A stretch of DNA of 8,448 nt, from NCBI GenBank assembly GCA_016463455.1, contig JAEMRG010000077.1, positions 1-8,448 on the forward strand, given 5' to 3'. The stretch's first letter is position 1; each line of letters opens with the position of its first letter. Both the position numbers and the translations under genes were made by a program. Shown piece after piece: positions 5,108 to 8,448 of this stretch. The stretch is from Rhodoferax sp. (GTDB taxonomy: Bacteria > Pseudomonadota > Gammaproteobacteria > Burkholderiales > Burkholderiaceae_C). The notes below the pieces were generated by a model that was given only the letters and a program-made list of their open reading frames with translations, did not search any database and was not told the DNA's origin.

Positions 5108-8100
5108 ATGTCCGAGGGCACCATCCGCATCCGCGGAGCGCGGCAACACAATTTAAAAAACCTGGACCTGGACATTCGCACCGGCGAATTGACGGTGGTC
5201 ACAGGCCCTAGCGGTTCAGGCAAATCCAGCCTGGTCTTTGACACCCTGTATGCCGAAGGCCAGCGCCGCTATGTAGAAACCTTTTCCGCCTATGCGCGCC
5301 AGTTTCTGGACCGTATGGACAAGCCGGCGGTGGACAAGGTGGAGGGCGTGCCCCCGGCCATCGCCATCGACCAGACCAACCCGGTGCGCTCCAGCCGCTC
5401 CACCGTGGGCACCATGACGGAGCTGAATGACCATCTCAAGCTGCTGTTTTCCCGCGCAGGGCAGTTGTTTGACCGGGTCAGCGCCCAAGCGGTGCAACAC
5501 GACACGCCAGAATCCATTTACGCCGAGCTCATGCGCCGCGCCGCACAAGCCGGTAATCCGCGTTTGGCAGTCACCTTTCCAGTCGAGCTGCCGCTAGCTA
5601 CCAGTGCCGAAGAGCTGAGCCAATGGCTTAGCGCCAGTGGCTTTACCCGCGTCCATGGCGAACGCGTCTCCGGCGAGCGTCGGGTGCTGGACGTGGTGGC
5701 GGACCGATTCCGTATCGAAAGTGCCGATAAAGCCCGCGTGCTCGAAGCCCTGGAGCTGGCCATCAAACGCGGCAGTGGGCGGGTCCATGTGTACCCGGCG
5801 CCGGACAGTGATAAGCCGGAGCTATTGGGGTCTGACCCCCATTTAGTATGGTCTTTTTCCACCGGGCTGCATTGCCCGCAAAGCGATGTGCGCTACCAGG
5901 AGCCCATTGCCTCCATGTTCTCCTTTAACTCCGCCGTGGGTGCTTGCGAGACCTGCCGGGGCTTTGGGCGGGTGGTGGGTGTGGACTATGGCCTGGTGAT
6001 TCCCAACGACAAGTTGACGCTGCGCGCCGGCGCCATCAAAACTATGCAAACCCCAGCCTGGCAGGAATGCCAGGACGACTTGATGCGCCATGCGGAAGCC
6101 GAGGGCATTCCGCGCGATACGCCTTGGTACAAGCTAAGCGCAGCGCAGCAGCAATGGGTGCTTAAAGGCTCGCCCAAGTGGAATGGCAAATGGAACCAGC
6201 ACTGGTTTGGCGTGGACCGGTTTTTTGAATACCTGGAAAGCAAGGCCTACAAAATGCACATCCGGGTGCTGCTGTCCAAGTACCGCAGCTACACGCCCTG
6301 CGGTGTGTGCGCCGGCGCCCGGCTCAAGACCGAGAGCCTGTTGTGGCGCGTGGGTAGCCAAGCCGATGCGGACGCGGTGCTAGCACCCGCCAAGCGCTTT
6401 CTACCGCAGGGCGTGCAATGGACAGCAGCGCAGCTGCAGGCCCTGCCCGGTTTGTGCCTGCATGATTTGATGCTGCTACCACTGGACCGTGTGCGCGCGT
6501 TTTTCGACCGTTTGCAAGTGGGCCTGGAAGCGCGTGGGCCGGGAGTGCCTGCTCCAAGCGCGCCAGAGGCGACCAGCCCCAGCACCCATTCAGAGGCGGA
6601 TAACAAAACCCTGAAGCTGCTGCTGGACGAAATCCGTACCCGCCTGAAATACCTGTGCGATGTGGGCATTGGCTACCTGACGCTGGACCGGCAAAGCCGC
6701 ACCTTGAGCGGCGGAGAAGTGCAGCGTATCAACCTGACCACCGCATTGGGTACTTCGCTGGTCAATACCTTGTTTGTGCTCGATGAGCCCAGTATCGGCC
6801 TGCATCCACGCGACATGCACCGCATCATCGTGGCCATGCAACGCCTGCGCGATGCCGGCAACACGCTGGTGGTGGTGGAGCACGATCCGGCAGTGATGCT
6901 GGCCGCCGACCGCATGCTGGACATGGGGCCGGGGCCTGGCGAAAAAGGCGGGCAAATAGTGTTTGACGGCAGCACCGAAGCCCTGAAAGCCGCCGACACC
7001 TTGACCGGTGCCTACCTGGGCGGGCGCAAGCAAGTGGGCATGGGCTTTAAGCGCATGGTGGGCGACAACACGCCGCGCCTGGTGCTGGAAGGTGTACGCG
7101 AACACAACCTAAAAAATGTAGATATAGAAATCCCCTTACAGCGCCTGGTGTGCGTGACGGGTGTCAGCGGTTCGGGCAAATCCACGCTGGTGCAAGACGT
7201 ATTGGCTCCGGCACTTTTGCGCCACTTCGGCAAGGCCACGGATACGCCGGGTCTGCACAGCCGATTGCTGGGTGCAGACATGCTCAGCGAAGTGGTGTTT
7301 GTGGACCAGTCGCCCATCGGTAAAACCGCGCGTTCCAACCCGTCGAGCTATGTGGGCGCCTGGGATGCCATCCGCGAACTTTTTGCCACCGCCCCGCTGT
7401 CGCAAGAGCGCAGCTACACCGCTTCCAAGTTCAGCTCCAACAGCGGCGACGGGCGCTGCCCGACCTGTGGCGGCTCAGGCTTTGAACACATTGAGATGCA
7501 GTTTTTGAGTGACGTGTATTTGCGCTGCCCCGATTGCAATGGCAAGCGTTATCGCCCTGAAATATTGGAAGTGACGATTGAACGGCGTAGCGGCGGCGAT
7601 AGTGCGCTCAAGGCCTATAACGTCGCCGATGTGCTGGACCTGACCGTGAGCGAAGCCGCGACCGTATTTGCCCAAGACCGCGACGTGATCCGCGCGCTGC
7701 AACCGATCGTCGATGTAGGCCTGGAGTATGTGAAGCTGGGCCAACCGGTGCCCACTTTGTCAGGCGGTGAGGCGCAACGCCTTAAGCTGGCTGGCTTTTT
7801 GGCCGAGGCGGCAAAATCCGCAAGCAATAGCCGCCAGCCTATGGCCCGCCGTGGCACTTTGTTCATGCTGGACGAGCCTACTACCGGACTGCATTTTGAC
7901 GACATCGCCAAGCTGATGCGCGCCTTGCGCAAATTGCTGGACGCTGGCCATTCGCTGCTGGTGATTGAACACAATCTGGACGTCATTCGCTCCAGCGACT
8001 GGCTGATCGACCTTGGTCCCGAAGGCGGCGATGCCGGTGGCGAAATAGTCGCCTGCGGCACGCCGGAAGATTTGCTCCTACACCCCACCAGCCACACCGG

Positions 8101-8448
8101 CAGAGCCTTGCGCGAGTACGCCGCGAATATGGGCGTGGTGCACGAGGTCGCTGAGCCCAGCGCCAATTACCTGACGACATTAGATGCTTCTTCACGCGCG
8201 AGAGTTGCACCGGATAACCATATCCGTATCGTGAACGCCAAAGAACACAACTTGCAGTCGCTGTCCGTGAATATTCCACGCGGCCAGTTCAGCGTAGTGA
8301 CCGGCGTTAGCGGGTCGGGTAAATCCACATTGGCTTTTGATATTTTGTTCAACGAAGGCCAGCGACGCTATTTGGAAAGCTTGAACGCGTATGCGCGCTC
8401 GATCGTGCAGCCGGCGGGCCGGCCCGAGGTGGATGCGGTGTACGGCAT
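5108..8448 (+). CDS. uvrA: Tandem (double-length) UvrA-family excinuclease ABC subunit A, 3' end cut by window
   Basis: UvrA is the DNA-binding ABC ATPase that finds damage in nucleotide excision repair. The frame is open for 1113 codons without a stop. The first module (about 1-1004) is a whole UvrA. Half 1 has Walker A GPSGSGKSS from 33, a UvrB-binding-like region (about 120-250), a first zinc site (Cys256, Cys280, Cys283, with Ser259 where the fourth Cys is expected), a CGVC pair (398/401), signature LSGGE (533-537) and Walker B Asp559-Glu560. Half 2 has Walker A from Gly685, a complete zinc finger (Cys784, 787, 807, 810), signature LSGGE at 884-888 and Walker B Asp922-Glu923. An ordinary UvrA (about 940 aa) would end here. 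This protein instead continues through a linker (about 1005-1036) into a third ATPase: AKEHNLQSL, then Walker A from Gly1066, then EGQRRYLESLNAYAR. That predicts a fused protein near 1900 aa, like the tandem UvrA class I recall from some proteobacteria. Whether it acts with UvrB or has a separate role is unknown. Confidence 0.9.
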   Translation, partial: MSEGTIRIRGARQHNLKNLDLDIRTGELTVVTGPSGSGKSSLVFDTLYAEGQRRYVETFSAYARQFLDRMDKPAVDKVEGVPPAIAIDQTNPVRSSRSTVGTMTELNDHLKLLFSRAGQLFDRVSAQAVQHDTPESIYAELMRRAAQAGNPRLAVTFPVELPLATSAEELSQWLSASGFTRVHGERVSGERRVLDVVADRFRIESADKARVLEALELAIKRGSGRVHVYPAPDSDKPELLGSDPHLVWSFSTGLHCPQSDVRYQEPIASMFSFNSAVGACETCRGFGRVVGVDYGLVIPNDKLTLRAGAIKTMQTPAWQECQDDLMRHAEAEGIPRDTPWYKLSAAQQQWVLKGSPKWNGKWNQHWFGVDRFFEYLESKAYKMHIRVLLSKYRSYTPCGVCAGARLKTESLLWRVGSQADADAVLAPAKRFLPQGVQWTAAQLQALPGLCLHDLMLLPLDRVRAFFDRLQVGLEARGPGVPAPSAPEATSPSTHSEADNKTLKLLLDEIRTRLKYLCDVGIGYLTLDRQSRTLSGGEVQRINLTTALGTSLVNTLFVLDEPSIGLHPRDMHRIIVAMQRLRDAGNTLVVVEHDPAVMLAADRMLDMGPGPGEKGGQIVFDGSTEALKAADTLTGAYLGGRKQVGMGFKRMVGDNTPRLVLEGVREHNLKNVDIEIPLQRLVCVTGVSGSGKSTLVQDVLAPALLRHFGKATDTPGLHSRLLGADMLSEVVFVDQSPIGKTARSNPSSYVGAWDAIRELFATAPLSQERSYTASKFSSNSGDGRCPTCGGSGFEHIEMQFLSDVYLRCPDCNGKRYRPEILEVTIERRSGGDSALKAYNVADVLDLTVSEAATVFAQDRDVIRALQPIVDVGLEYVKLGQPVPTLSGGEAQRLKLAGFLAEAAKSASNSRQPMARRGTLFMLDEPTTGLHFDDIAKLMRALRKLLDAGHSLLVIEHNLDVIRSSDWLIDLGPEGGDAGGEIVACGTPEDLLLHPTSHTGRALREYAANMGVVHEVAEPSANYLTTLDASSRARVAPDNHIRIVNAKEHNLQSLSVNIPRGQFSVVTGVSGSGKSTLAFDILFNEGQRRYLESLNAYARSIVQPAGRPEVDAVYG

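Noticed and set aside
7615..8166. Minus-strand open frame opposite the second UvrA ATPase (183 codons)
   Set aside because: It is antisense to conserved signature and Walker B sequence, has low-complexity Ser/Arg composition and no ribosome site of note.
8100..8216. Possible frameshift or missed stop at the end of the first UvrA module
   Set aside because: I followed the frame codon by codon through the linker; it stays open and enters the next Walker A in phase, so fusion is the simpler reading.

Overview
The window looks like chromosomal DNA from a GC-rich betaproteobacterium, most likely a member of the Burkholderiales (Comamonadaceae-like). This rests on overall base composition, the style of the proteins and the gene neighbourhood; no rRNA or other direct taxonomic marker is present. 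All six genes read on the + strand and the DNA is densely coding. No gap exceeds 189 bases. I see no tRNA, rRNA, CRISPR array, insertion sequence or phage gene.

Left part (1-3996): the window opens inside a biotin-dependent acyl-CoA carboxylase alpha subunit, best read as methylcrotonyl-CoA carboxylase MccA/LiuD. A GhrA-type 2-hydroxyacid dehydrogenase follows, then hydroxymethylglutaryl-CoA lyase (MvaB). MccA and MvaB are steps of leucine/isovalerate breakdown: methylcrotonyl-CoA is carboxylated to methylglutaconyl-CoA, hydrated to HMG-CoA, and split into acetyl-CoA and acetoacetate. The GhrA-like reductase is an outsider to that pathway, and a terminator-like hairpin lies between it and mvaB.

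Middle part (3082-4918): mvaB, a small four-cysteine DUF1289 protein and a DsbA-fold 2-hydroxychromene-2-carboxylate isomerase-like protein are joined by two successive ATGA stop/start overlaps. They are almost certainly translated from one mRNA.

Right part (4919-8448): after a 189-base non-coding gap, a very long UvrA-family gene begins and runs off the window. Its first 1004 or so codons already make a complete UvrA with two ABC ATPase halves. The frame then continues through a short linker into a third ABC ATPase with its own Walker A motif. The gene therefore encodes a tandem (double) UvrA, and this is the most interesting item in the window. I see no clearly undescribed multi-gene system.
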